From: Akebia trifoliata
Taxonomy: Eukaryota > Streptophyta > Magnoliopsida > Ranunculales > Lardizabalaceae
DNA: 64,000 nt
NCBI GenBank assembly: GCA_017979445.1
Contig: CM030717.1
Coordinates: forward strand, 18,463,288-18,527,287
Direction: 5' to 3'
Shown: piece by piece, positions 1 to 10,451 of the stretch
Layout of the letters: the number at the start of each line of letters is the position of its first letter
How positions within the stretch are numbered: the first letter of the stretch is position 1
Position numbers and translations under genes: made by a program
Notes under the pieces: model-generated
What the model was told of the DNA's origin: nothing
Databases searched by the model: none
Seen by the model: the letters and a program-made list of their open reading frames with translations, nothing else

Positions 1-1149
1 AAGAATAGTAGAATGTTGTACTCTCCCTGCCCAGGGTGAAAGAGTAATGAACTAATTTTTTTTGGGAAGTTCTACTCTACCTACTCCGAGTGAAAGAGTA
101 ATGAACTAAGCTTTTGGGAGTCCTACTCTACCTGCCTAGGGTGAAAGAGTAATGAACTAAATTTTTTTGGAAGTTTTACTCTTCTTATTCTGAGTGATAG
201 AGTAATGAACTAATTTTTTGAGAAGTTCTACTCTACCTACTCGGAGTGAAAGAGTAATGATCTAAGCTTTTTGGGAGTCCTACTCTACTTGCTCAAGGTG
301 AAAGAGTACTGAACTAATTTTTTTGGGAAGTTCTACTCTACCTACTTGGAGTAAAAGACTAATGAACTAAGTTTTTTTGGAGTCCAGCTCTACCTACTCA
401 GGATGAAAGAGTAATGAACTAATTTTTTTTGGGAAGTCCTACTCTTCCTACTCGGAGTGAAAGAGTAATGAACTAAGCTTTTGGAATCCTACTCTACCTG
501 TCCAGAGAGAAATGCTAATGAACTATATTTTTTTGGGAATTTCTACTCTACCTACTCCGAGTGAAAGAGTAATGAACTAAGCTTTTGGAAGTCCTACTCT
601 ACTTGCCCAGGGTGAAAGAGTAATGAACTAATTTTTTTGGGAAGTTCTACTCTACCTACTCGAAGTGAAAGAGGAATGAACTAATTTGTTGTGGGAGTCT
701 TACTCTACCTGACCAGGGTGAAATAGTAATGAACTAATTTTTTGGGAAGTTCTACTCTACCTACTCGGAGTGAAAGAGTATTGAACTAAGCTTTTTGGTA
801 GTCCTACTCTACCTGGTTAGGGTGAAAGAATACTGAACTAATTTTTTTTGAGAAGTTCTACTCTACCTACTTGGAGTGAAAGAGTAATGAACTAAACTTT
901 TGGGAGTCCTACTCTACCTGCCCAGGGTGAAAGAGTAATGAACTAATTTTTTTTGTGAAGTTCTACGCTACATATTCGGAGTGAAAGAGTAATGAACTAA
1001 GCTTTTGGGAGTCCTACTCTACTTATCCTGGGTGAAAGAGTAATGAACTTATTTTTTTGGGAAATTTTACTCTAGCTACTTGGAGTGAAAGAGTATTGAA
1101 CTAAGCTTTTTGGGAGTCCTACTCTACCTGCCAATGGTGAAAGAGTAAG
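1..1149. repeat. Dimeric 52-bp tandem satellite
   Basis: About 21 to 22 tandem monomers of 51 to 54 bp fill this stretch. Two monomer types alternate. Type A carries TCTACCTACTCGGAGTGAAA and is followed by AAGCTTTTGGGAG. Type B carries CTACCTGCCCAGGGTGAAA and is followed by a T run. The working unit is therefore a dimer of about 105 bp. The alternation breaks once, with two A-type units in a row near 174-277. Each monomer contains TACTCT and AGAGTA about 16 bp apart, so it can form a weak hairpin. The array runs to the window edge, so its full length is unknown. It stops abruptly at about 1149. Confidence 0.93.
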
Positions 1150-1949
1150 ATCTCGTGAAACTATTTCCAAGTGGTTGGACTTAATTTTCTTTTTCAAATT
1201 TTTTGCATTCTTCAAACTTACTTCTTTTCTCTTGGCCAAGACTGCATTTGGTGGCGAAAACGTCATTAGGGACCGTCACTCGGGTGAGAGAGGGGCTAGG
1301 AAGTTTATGATTGAATGAGCGGATGAGAAGGACTAGGTCAAATGAGAGTTGAGTATTGGATACCTTGTTCAAAGTCTGAGGTGGTTGGTGGTAACATTTG
1401 AAACATATAACAAATTTTCGTTAAAACCTTATATGCAATTTTTACAATCTATGTTATAAATAAAAATTGAGAGTCCTTACTAATTTCTTGACAATAAAAT
1501 TGAAGTACGTGCGTTGAAATAGAGATGATCAGCAAAAAAATAGAGATGGATCGGATGTCGAGGTGGCTAATTTTTGAATCTGGCCTGATGGTTTCAAAGA
1601 TTTCGATGCTATTGTCTTTTTTCCCTTTTTCGGCGGAGGATGGTTTGCCTCGAAACTGATAAAATTTGTGGTTTAAAAGTCGAAACCCCCGTATCACATA
1701 CGGTTAAGTTTCGATGAAATGAGACGAAAGAGAAGAGAAATTGAAAGGAAACTGGGTGGATTTTATAAAGGACGAGGCTACAGACGTTTTTCCCTTTTGG
1801 GTCGGAAGTCAACGACGACCCATTGCAACGAATTTATAGTTGAAAAATCGTGTAAAACTAATTTTTTTTAAAACAAGTCTCAGCTGGTTTTTGACGCATT
1901 TGAATGATGATGAATAGTAAATTCGTTTAAAAAATTATTTATAAAAATT
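1150..1949. other. Unassigned AT-rich sequence
   Basis: No gene, RNA or clear element was recognised here. Short minus-strand open frames occur around 1181-1372 and 1449-1697, but none has a recognisable domain and they overlap in different frames. The right part grades into the LTR remnant that starts near 1950. Confidence 0.5.
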
Positions 1950-2504
1950 TTTGGGATGAAATCGATATTTTACCTATTTTCCATTTGACGATAATTTGAC
2001 TGTTTGGACTCCAAAAGTGATGAATGAATACTTTATTTTTTCTAATTTTTTGTTTCGGATCTAATGGTGTGGTAAAATTTTACAAATATATCTCTAAGAA
2101 AACTTTACTTTTTTGGTTCGTTGGGTCCTTACAATTGATGTCATTTTCATTTTTGACGATTATTTGACAAGTAAATAGTCCATTTTCTATAATTTTTCAT
2201 TATGAACCCAATAGTGTGATCGAATTTTAAAATTTATTGCTCTAGCAAAAAGTCATTATTTTAGCTTGATCTGATTCAAAAATCGAGGATTTTGTAACTT
2301 TTCTATCGGACTCACATTTGAGATTGCTTATAGGCTAAAGTATGTTTTTCGATCATTTTAAATTTAATGGTTAGGTCAGATTTTATTAAAAGTGATCAAA
2401 ACAAAATTCTAAAGTTTTACCCTAAGTCCCACTTTCAAGATTTTCTTAAAATTTCAATATTTATTTTTCCTCGAAATATGAATAAAAAACTTTGGGGTTT
2501 TACA
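1950..2504 (-). repeat. 3' LTR fragment of gag-only gypsy copy 1 (minus)
   Basis: Read on the minus strand, the segment begins TGTAAAACCCC at 2504 and is preceded by a purine run (GGGGGGAGAA, just right of 2504). That is the usual PPT to LTR junction. The same LTR start lies at 48195 on the plus strand. The two match over several hundred bases, including the lines on leaf-side position 1980-2220 and 48530-48760. The LTR is truncated at about 1950, where both this copy and the 48195 copy lose similarity to other LTRs. Confidence 0.7.
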
Positions 2505-3249
2505 TTCTCCCCCCTTTAATAAAAGTTTTGTCCTTTAAATTAAAGTCATATCTTATCAAACTTCGTCGTCACCAGACAACATGAATAATAAACGATACCT
2601 ACCCTCAATTATCATCTATTCTTGGTTCTAAGCCAATCTTATTTTCAATTTATAAACCTTATGTCACCTATATTGTGTCAACTCAAAACATTCATTAATT
2701 AAGCACTTCAATTCACATTATATCACTTCCCCACAAATATCTATCAACTACAATGCTCTCATATCTTATTTATTCTTTATATTTACTTCTCTCACTAATT
2801 ACACCGTCTATTATATTTTACTCATACTTGCCATGAATATTACTCCTCAATGTATAGACTTACCGCAAACACATCACTACTATTTGCACACCATTTAATA
2901 CTTCTTAATAAAATAATACACAACATCCACACTTAATATATCTCTACTATAATATAAATATCTACTAATACTAAATTCGCAAACTGTATTAAAATCTCGA
3001 TTCCCAATACACCACTATCTTTATATTCAATGTACTATTCCATTTTCTACTCTACCTTACCGTATTTATTTCATTAACATTCTTTGCCCCATACTACTCA
3101 ATAACTTTTTAACAATCATAGTCTATCTGTGGTGTAGATAATTTCATTACTGGACTCGTGTCAGTAGTTTCTAGTTCTAGCAAGTGTACAAAATCTCAAC
3201 AGAATTATATGATCTAGAAGAATCAATATTGAATAAAATTCCAATTTCT

Positions 3250-3964
3250 AACATTATAATTAGAAATCATACCTTCCAAAATTTCGTCGAAAATAGATAC
3301 TTTCTCCTAGGTCACAACCCTTGCTTGCGACTGTGATAAGGGACACTCTCTCCTGATATGTTCCACCTGACCACATGCGTAACATGTCAACAATCTTATC
3401 TTTGTAAGTTTCTGTAGAGTGGGCAATTGGTAGATTGGGGTCTGTAGGCATTGAACCTACCTTGTTGGTTCTTTGGCCTTATTGGCATCATTGGAACTCC
3501 AACTGTTCTATAACTCGGTGATGGGGGAACTCTACAACTCGGTGGTGGAGGAGTTTTATATTGTGGGTTCACTGATCCGGGGGAGATTGGCCTCGAATAT
3601 ATCAACCTCTTGACTGGGTTTGATCTCAAAGGAAGAGAGGTTTTGGGTTCACTGGGTTGTCCTTGGTACATCTATAATTCCATTTCATTTCGCTTTCAAT
3701 CGCTAGTTCAATTTGTTTGTTGTGGTATAAGTATGCCATTGACCTTGATAAAACTCGATGGTCTTTTTGTTCCTTAAATTGGCCCATCTAACATTTTTCT
3801 GAGTCACGCATCTTTAATCAGTTGATGTCGACCCGAACATTGCTCCCTTTTATGTCCCAACTTACCACATTTGTAACATGCCACTACTCTTTCTTTTGAC
3901 TGATTTAATATTATATGTTGTTGTTTCTTGTAAAACTCTTCCATCTCTTGAGCGAATATTTTTA
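3250..3964 (-). pseudogene. Gypsy gag C-terminal part with zinc knuckle (copy 1)
   Basis: Minus-strand reading in two frames gives a Ser/Pro-rich linker (residues such as SRPISPGSVNPQYKTPPPP) and then a CCHC knuckle. The knuckle is of the form CYACGQVEHIRREC, spacing CX2CX4HX4C. Downstream comes SQSQARVVT and a short acidic end. The linker and knuckle lie in different frames (ORFs at 3396-3671 and 3260-3451), so the gene is frameshifted. The knuckle binds RNA in gag proteins of this family. Copies 2 and 3 carry the same linker and knuckle. It is a dead gag fragment. Confidence 0.75.
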
Positions 3965-3969
3965 GAGTC
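3965..3969. repeat. Target site duplication GAGTC (left) of solo LTR C
   Basis: GAGTC directly precedes the LTR start at 3970. GAGTT follows the LTR end at 16052-16056. Four of five bases match, as expected for an old insertion. Confidence 0.7.
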
Positions 3970-4608
3970 TATAGACACCCTATTTTTGCATTCGCCTGAT
4001 TAATCAACTCGTCAACCCGATTGCAACGATTCCCAAATAATAGATGTTTATTCCAATGCTTTATTTTGTTACCAGATATGTTTCAGAAATCCGGATGAGG
4101 TATCTCGAATTGACAAAACTATAGAAACCATATTATGCTAGGAAAATATAACACCAAAAACATAGAAATCATCATTTTTTCAGACAAAAAGAAGCTTCAC
4201 AATAAAAATCACTAAAAAATGACGAAATTACCAAAATACCCCTAATCTTAAAACAACCCTAGATCCTACGTTACACTTAGGAAAATCCTTTCAAACACAT
4301 AAAACAACAAATCGAAACTAAACAAATCATTTCGTCGATTTTTACAAAATTTGACAAAATTACGAAAATGGCCTTCATAAAAATCACGACCATTTCACAC
4401 AACAAATTTCATAAATGACACAAACCAATATTCTCATTGAATTCCTTACGAAAAATCAATTTGAAAACATCCCAGAACATCAAAAATTGACTTAAAATGC
4501 AAAAAGTCCTCTCTGAGGGTAAAACGATAATTTTACAATTTTAATAATTAAAATTTTCAAAATTAATAATTAAAATATTAATTAATGTAAAATGAAATTC
4601 TAATTAAA

Positions 4609-4775
4609 ATTAAAGTCAATCAAGTAAGACTAAAGTCAAAATTAAAGTCAATCAAGTAAGGCTAAAGTCAATCTTAAAGTCAATCAAGTAAGACTAAAGT
4701 CAAGATCTTAAAGTCAATCAAGTAAGATCAAAGTCAAGATATTAAAGTCAATCAAGTAAGACTAAAAGTCAAAAT
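4609..4775. repeat. About 30-bp minisatellite inside LTR C
   Basis: Five imperfect units of the form TTAAAGTCAATCAAGTAAGA plus CTAAAGTCAAGA lie in tandem. Reverse-complement units occur in LTR A (about two, 20700-20770) and LTR B (about three, 33455-33575). The unit number therefore varies between LTR copies. Confidence 0.8.
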
Positions 4776-5318
4776 TGTAATAGAATTCTAATTAAATAAT
4801 AACTCTACCTAAAACAATTATAATTAAAATATAACTCTACTAAAACAAATATAATTAAATAATAACTCTATCTAAAGAAACACTTAAAAAATCTATAAAT
4901 AGTGGTCCTTACAACCTATTTTCGTATCTAAAAAAAAATCCCAAGAGAATTAGGTCAAAAAACTTCCCTAGCGTCCCATAAACCCTAATTTTGAAGTCCC
5001 AACTCCTTACCTAACACCCATACCTCAACTTTAGCTCGAAATACATCTAGAAACCCTTCAAAAACACCCAGAAATCCATAAACAAATCCGAAGAATCTAG
5101 ATCTAAGAAAGAGATACCTTGCCTCGGAGATCAGAAATCAAATCCGGAGACAGAACGAAGCGAGGAGTGCTGTACAAGACGTTACTCTATCAGATATGAG
5201 GGAACAAGATCGTTGTCTTCAGAAAGGTATCTATTTCTCATTATTTTTATTACTTAGGTCTTTTAGCAATGTAGTTTATTTGGGAATTAGTAGACCGGCG
5301 TTTGTCGGGCGGGGTTGG

Positions 5319-5323
5319 TGCCT
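5319..5323. repeat. Target site duplication TGCCT (left) of copia element
   Basis: TGCCT at 5319-5323 is repeated exactly at 15871-15875, immediately outside the two copia LTRs. Removing the copia and one TGCCT restores a continuous LTR C matching LTR A and LTR B. Confidence 0.95.
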
Positions 5324-5499
5324 TGTTAGTACCATGTTTTGTCAATTACAAGGGTGGTCGTGTGATGTCATGATGTAACTACTAGAAACATTATTGTGTA
5401 TTCATAACTCAACGACAAATCCAAAATATATCAAAACCAATCAAGGTCAAGGGTCATCATCATCCATGGAGCATCAGAACAGGTATACCTCAAGGAGAT

Positions 5500-5970
5500 T
5501 AGAAGCTGTCGGCAGGAGTAAAGGATCCACCTCCAGCCACCGACCGAATATTTTGAGATATCTTCTATCGGTGGCAGGAGCTTTAATCTGTCGGTCCCAC
5601 CGATAGAATATTCATCGGTCCCACCGATGAAGATCTTGACGGTTCTACCGTTATCCACCGACAAATTAACATGGGATACCTTCTATCGGTGGCAGAAGAA
5701 CAATCCTGTCGGTCCCACCGATATATTAGGCATCGGTTCCACCGAAGATCACTTTATCGGTCCAACCGCCATCCACCGTCAGAATTAATGAAGGAATTTT
5801 CATTCGGTGGCAGAAGCATACTTTTGGCGGTTCCACCGTAAAAGTACTCATCGGTCCCACCGATGAAGCTTGGAGGTTCCACCGTCAGTACTGCCGAAAC
5901 GCTAAACGGTAAGATTTTCGACCGTTATGATTGGTCGGTGCCACCGTTGGAATTCAGGTGCCACTGATAG
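5500..5970. promoter_or_regulatory. Array of TCGGTCCCACCGA-type palindromes in U3
   Basis: About 15 short motifs built on CGGT(G/C/T)CCACCG or its half CGGTGGCAG occur in under 500 bp, ending about 20 bp before the TATA box. Examples are CTGTCGGTCCCACCGATAG near 5590, CATCGGTCCCACCGATG near 5613 and 5849, and GGTCGGTGCCACCGTTGG near 5933. Four contain exactly GGTCCCAC (5593, 5617, 5711, 5853), which fits the published class I TCP factor site GGNCCCAC. The position just upstream of TATA suggests an enhancer. TCP binding is an inference. Confidence 0.7.
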
Positions 5971-5991
5971 AAAGCCGTTAAGAGCTCTTCC

Positions 5992-5999
5992 TATAAAAG
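5992..5999 (+). promoter_or_regulatory. TATA box of copia 5' LTR
   Basis: TATAAAAG lies at 5992-5999 in the LTR, after the palindrome array and about 830 bp before the LTR end. Transcription would be expected to start about 25 to 35 bp downstream, near 6025. The same box is kept in the 3' LTR at 15041. Confidence 0.75.
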
Positions 6000-6823
6000 A
6001 AAAGCTCTAGGCCTCTTCTTGGGTTGATCAACAACTTCGAAGTTCAGCCCAAGCCAATAAGCATACTTTAAAAGGCTTAACGAAGGAAGAAGAGTCGTGA
6101 AGGGTAGTCGAAATCATGCATATCAAACTACCTCATCTTAGTTGATCAAGCTCTACTTACTCCACCCTCCAAGAGTTACATTCTAACATCGAGCGAGGCA
6201 AGAAGCCATTGTTGAAGGAAGTAATGAAGAACTGAAGAACAACACACTCACTTCAATCGTCATAACTGTGAGTTTGATTGTTCGTATCTTAAATTCTAAA
6301 AATATACTTGTAATAGTTCACTTGATTTCTTCTTCAAAATCAAGCACTTGATTGAGTTGCGGACTCAAGTTGAGTGACAAAGGTTACTGAGTTTCCTAAG
6401 TATAAAACTCAAGGAGTTTGAGTGGATGTGGTCCATTCAATCGTAGGGTTGCGGAATTAACCCGAAAAATTCTGTGTGCGGTTTAAGGTGAACCAAAAAT
6501 CTCAAGTTTTAGTGGACACCAAAGAACCATCAATTTGGGTTCTCTTGGGAGTGGATGTAGGCACGGGTGCTGAACCACTATAAATCGTGTGTCTCATATC
6601 TTGTCTCAGATCCTCTTATCTTTATACTAATTTGGATGCACATCATGACTGATCATATCTTACATGAATATCTTGCTTCATGAATGCTTTAGTGAATGCT
6701 CCCTGATCAACTTACTCATTAAAAATTCATTCACATCCTAATATTCACATTCAGTAGAATTATAAAATAGTCCTATTCACCCCCCCTCTAGGTCACTATC
6801 TTGTCAAAGCTGGTAATTTCAAT

Positions 6824-6835
6824 TGGTATCAGAGC
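6824..6835 (+). other. Copia primer binding site (initiator tRNA-Met)
   Basis: TGGTATCAGAGC starts two bases after the 5' LTR end. It is complementary to the 3' end of plant initiator methionine tRNA, the usual primer of copia elements. Confidence 0.93.
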
Positions 6836-6886
6836 GGGTTGCTCTATAAAGGTCTAACCACCCTGAGTGATCCGTGACCTTACACC

Positions 6887-8682
6887 ATGTCTAGAGCCGA
6901 CAAATGGTCCTCGACTCGTCCACCCGTGTTTGAAGGCATTAAGTATGCTTTCTGGAAGAATAAAATGATGATATACATCAACTCACTAAGTAGGGATGTG
7001 TGGGACATGATTGAGGAAGGTTGGGAACCTCCCGTTGACATCATCGAAGTAAATGGTGTCACTACTTCTGTTCCGAGACCATCAAGAAAATGGACAGAAC
7101 AGGACAAAATAGACAGTAGCAACAATTACAAGGCTCTAAATGCCATTACGAGTGCCATTTTCGACGATGAATATCAACGGATATACACGTGTCAGTCGGC
7201 TAAGCAAGCATGGAAAATTTTAGAAGCCGCTCACAAAGGCACGAGTATAGTGAAAAAATCTAAACTTCAACTCCTCCGCACCCAATTTGAAATATCAAAA
7301 TGGAGGAAAGGGAAACTGTCCAAGAGTTCTACGCACGTCTAAGTGACATCTGCAACTCTATGTTTTATGTAGGTGAAACTGTCCCTCAAGGTAGAATTTG
7401 TGCAAAAATCCTAAAATCCCTACCCAAGAGGTTTGCCTCTTAGGTCACCTCAATTGAGGAATACCGAGATGTGGAAAGAATGAGCGTTGAGGAACTTATG
7501 GGGTCTCTCACTACTTTCGAACTCCATCTCGAGGGGCCTCCCTCAAAAGGGAAGACTCAGGTCCTGAAGACATCCTCTTTAAAGTCTACAGCCAAGCGAA
7601 CATCGCATATCGGATCTCAATCCTCCTCCCATGATCATAAGAAGATATTGATTGAAGAGGATAAAGAGACTGATTCGGATGAGGAAGACTTAGCCCTGTT
7701 AGCCTCTAAGTTTCAAAAATTCTTCAAAAGAAGAGGACCGGGTAACACTAGTAGACGTAATCATCCGGTAGATAGACATGCACCTATAGGTAGAACCATG
7801 TCTAAACCAAGGGAAGATACTGAGTGCTACACATGTGGCGGTCGTGGTCACTACTCAAATGTGTGCCCCTCTAAACCCAAATCCAAAGGTCCACCTAGAC
7901 CTAAGAATAAGGGCACAACAATGGCTGCTAAGGCCACATGGGATGACTCTGAAGAATCTGGAGACGAAGAAGAACTAGGGTCTCTATCAGATAATGAAGA
8001 TCAAGACACTCTTCGAATCCTTATGGCTTCTACCACTGTCAACATTCCAGATGGGGATGAACTTGAAGGAGATCTGGACTGTGAAAGTCAGAATCACTCC
8101 TTGGTCACTTCTTCGTCTGATGAAGAAGGAGAAGATGAGGACAGTGATGAAGTTGAACTCCAATCGGCATTTGACCAACTGTTCGTTAGTCATGTAAAAC
8201 TGACCAAGAAACATAGTCGAGAAAAACTCCAAAAAGAACAGTGGCATGCCCAATATGAGGAAATGTGCAAGGAAAAACTCTCCTTAGGACTTGAATTAGA
8301 AGATATTAAGACTCAGCTCTCCACAACCTTAGAAAGACAGTCTAGCTTGCTCTCTACATCTGAGACAGTCCTGATTGAGAAAGAAGAGATGGTAAAAAAT
8401 CTTCAACAACTCAAGAATCTCCTCTCGATAGCCAACTGTACAATAGCTCGTCTAAACTTAGAATTAGTTAATCTCCGTGATGAAAACAAAGTTCTTAAGT
8501 TTGACGTCAATAGACTGCAAAAACAAAAGACTAGACTTGAGTATAACTACACTCTTGGTAGCTTGGAGTTACAAAAACTTCTAGGAGTGCAAAAATCCTA
8601 TGGAGATAAAGGAGGAATAGGCTATGACAGTTATACTTCTGCATCTCCTCCATCTCCACCTACGCTTGCACATGGAGAGTAA
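6887..8682 (+). pseudogene. Copia gag (UBN2-type, zinc knuckle), broken
   Basis: The ATG at 6887 begins MSRADKWSSTRPPVFEG, a typical start of plant copia Gag. It continues with a DUF4219/UBN2-like region (KYAFWKNKMMIYI, KQAWKILEAAHKGTS). A frameshift near 7295 moves the reading to frame 1. A stop (TAG) follows at about 7444, then the frame is open from 7471 to 8682. That part contains the first CCHC knuckle (7825-7866, CYTCGGRGHYSNVC), acidic stretches, and a coiled-coil-like C-terminal region rich in Leu/Glu/Lys at about 8200-8600. Gag forms the virus-like particle. The long coiled-coil extension of Gag is a known feature of Sirevirus-type elements. An in-frame TAA at 8680 separates it from the next segment. 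Confidence 0.88.
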
Positions 8683-9606
8683 TCAAACACTCAGAAAGAC
8701 TCCAAAAAGATTATCACATGCAACTTCTGTGGTAGAACGGGCCACATGAAATTTGAATGTATCAAATACAAAACTATCTACCACGCAACCTCTCAGACCT
8801 CTATTGGTAAATCTTTATCGGTTGAACAGAAGAAGCATGATAAGGGAAAGAATCCGTTGGTGAATAAAGTTGAAAAAACAAAGAAAAAAAAGTCACCAAA
8901 ATGGAAGGGAACAAAGAATTCATCTTCTCCCAAACAAAACAGCAATATTGGGGAACTCTTCAAACAGATTGCCTATCTAAATCTAAAAGCTAAAGCTCTT
9001 GCTGAATCCAGTATGGGTAATCAAAGTGGAAGAAGGTACCAAATGAAAAACTCTTCCTCAAAGTCACCCAAGAAGGGTAGGTCCCCTAAGAAAAGCTCAC
9101 CTAGTAAGGAGGACTCTCCTACTAAATACAATCCCCCCAAGATGACTTTACAATGGAAAGTCAAAAATGGGGACAACAAGTGTCTTGTAATTCACACAGC
9201 CCTCAAAACTGGGAATCATTCGCGTTGGTATCTTGATAGTGGTTGCTCCCGACACATGACGGGTGACCGTAGTCAATTTAGCTACTTGGTTGATTTTGAT
9301 GGAGGATCAGTTACTTTTGGTGATGGCAGCACCACTAGGATTATTCGGCGAGGAACTGTCAGCGGCCATGGATTGCCTACGGTGGAAAATGTATTGTGTG
9401 TAGATGGTTTGAAGCGTAACCTTCTTAGCATATCCCAAATTTGTGACAAGGATCACCGTGTGATCTTCAATCGTGAAGTGTGCGAGATCTCCACGTCGAA
9501 TGGAAAAATTATCATGAGAGGCCTTCGCACTTCTGATAACTGTTATGTTATCGAAAATTCAAGAGAGACCACAGTTAGTAACATGGCTCAAATTGATGAA
9601 GTTTAG
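8683..9606 (+). pseudogene. Copia second zinc knuckle and aspartic protease
   Basis: The frame is the same as the gag C-terminal part, after the TAA at 8680. A second CCHC knuckle (8719-8760, CNFCGRTGHMKFEC) is followed by a Lys/Ser-rich basic linker (8830-9150). Then comes the protease core WYLDSGCSRHMTGD, with the active-site DSG at 9235-9243. The catalytic motif is intact. The downstream region GNLLSIS-like (KRNLLSISQICDK) is the usual end of copia protease. An in-frame TAG at 9604 interrupts the run-on into the integrase. The protease processes the gag-pol polyprotein. Confidence 0.88.
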
Positions 9607-10451
9607 TTATGGCATCAACGTCTTGGTCACGTTCACTACAAGAACCTGTTTAGACTTGCCTCAAAAGGGTTAGTCAGAGGATTACCTAAATTGGGTAAAC
9701 AAGCAAGAGATGTCTGTGGGGAATGTCAAATTGGTAAACAAATTCGAAGTACCCATAAAAAGACAACCACTCTCGCAACCTCGAAACCTCTTGCGCTCTT
9801 ACACATAGACCTTGTAGGTCCCACTAAAGTACAAAGTCTAGGGGGAAAGAGACATTTCTTGGTGATCGTTGATGATTACTCTAGATTCACCTGGGTTGCG
9901 TTTCTAAGAGAGAAATCAGATACTTTCGATGAATTCAAAAAGATCATAACCGTATCCAAATAGAAAAGGAATCTGTTGTTGGTAGAATAAGAAGTGATCA
10001 TGGTGGAGAGTTTGAGGATAGTCGATTCACACAATTTTGCGATGATCATGGAATTCGACATGAATTTTCCGCTCCGAAGACCCCTCAGCAAAATGGAGTT
10101 GCTGAGAGAAAAAATCGCGTTCTTCAAGAAATGGCCACAATCATGCTACACAGTAAACATCTTCCTAAAAGTCTGTGGGCCGAAGCTGTAAACATTGCCT
10201 GTCACATCATCAATAGAGTATATCTCCGAGCAGGCCTGAATAAAACAGCATATGAACTATGGAACAACAAAACTCTGAGTGTTAAGCACTTTAGGGTATT
10301 CGGGAGCAAGTGTTATATCCTTAAAGATAGGGAACATTTGGGAAAGTTTGATTCGAAAAGCGATCCAGCAATTTTTTTGGGATACTTCTAAAACAGTCGA
10401 GCCTTTCGAGTATTCAATCAGAGGACTTCCGCAATTCAAGAATCCATCAAT
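9607..10451 (+). pseudogene. Copia integrase (GAG-pre-integrase and rve core), broken
   Basis: The zinc-binding pre-integrase region starts with LWHQRLGHVHYKNL near 9607 and continues to CGECQIGKQ (HHCC pattern visible). The catalytic core gives HIDLVGPTKVQS with the first Asp, IRSDHGGEFED with the second Asp, and PQQNGVAERKN with the Glu, so the DDE triad is present. A frameshift lies near 9945 between the first and second Asp. An in-frame TAA stands at 10389. The C-terminal part (AYELWNNKTLSVKHFRVFG) is typical of copia integrase. The enzyme would insert the cDNA into the chromosome, but this copy cannot be made as one chain. Confidence 0.9.

Larger units (their letters stand above)
2505..3969 (-). 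mobile_element. Gag-only gypsy copy 1, 3' part of internal region
   Basis: On the minus strand this is the end of gag (about 3960 to 3250) followed by about 745 bp of non-coding sequence, then PPT and LTR at 2504. No protease, reverse transcriptase or integrase lies between gag and the LTR. The same arrangement occurs in copy 2 (45392-48194, plus) and copy 3 (48775-52044, minus), so the lack of pol looks inherited and not a private deletion. The remainder of the element, with the gag N-terminus, resumes at 16052 beyond the inserted solo LTR. Confidence 0.75.
3970..5323 (+). repeat. Solo LTR C of Tat-type gypsy, left part
   Basis: This is the reverse complement of the LTRs at 19952-21409 and 32730-34205. 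It starts TATAGACACCC where the others start TGTAAACACCCC, so the terminal TG has mutated. It is split at 5323 by the copia element and resumes at 15876. Total LTR length without the insert is about 1.53 kb. No internal region of its own lies at either end, and flanking bases repeat as GAGTC/GAGTT, so it is a solo LTR left by recombination. The empty version of the insertion site survives at about 51240-51270 in copy 3 of the host element. Confidence 0.88.
5324..6821 (+). repeat. Copia 5' LTR
   Basis: It starts TGTTAGTACC and ends GGTAATTTCA, directly before the primer binding site. It is about 1498 bp. U3 holds an array of GGTNCCACC palindromes (about 5500-5970) just upstream of a TATA box at 5992. 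R/U5 contains a long region that matches the 3' LTR almost perfectly. Confidence 0.96.
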
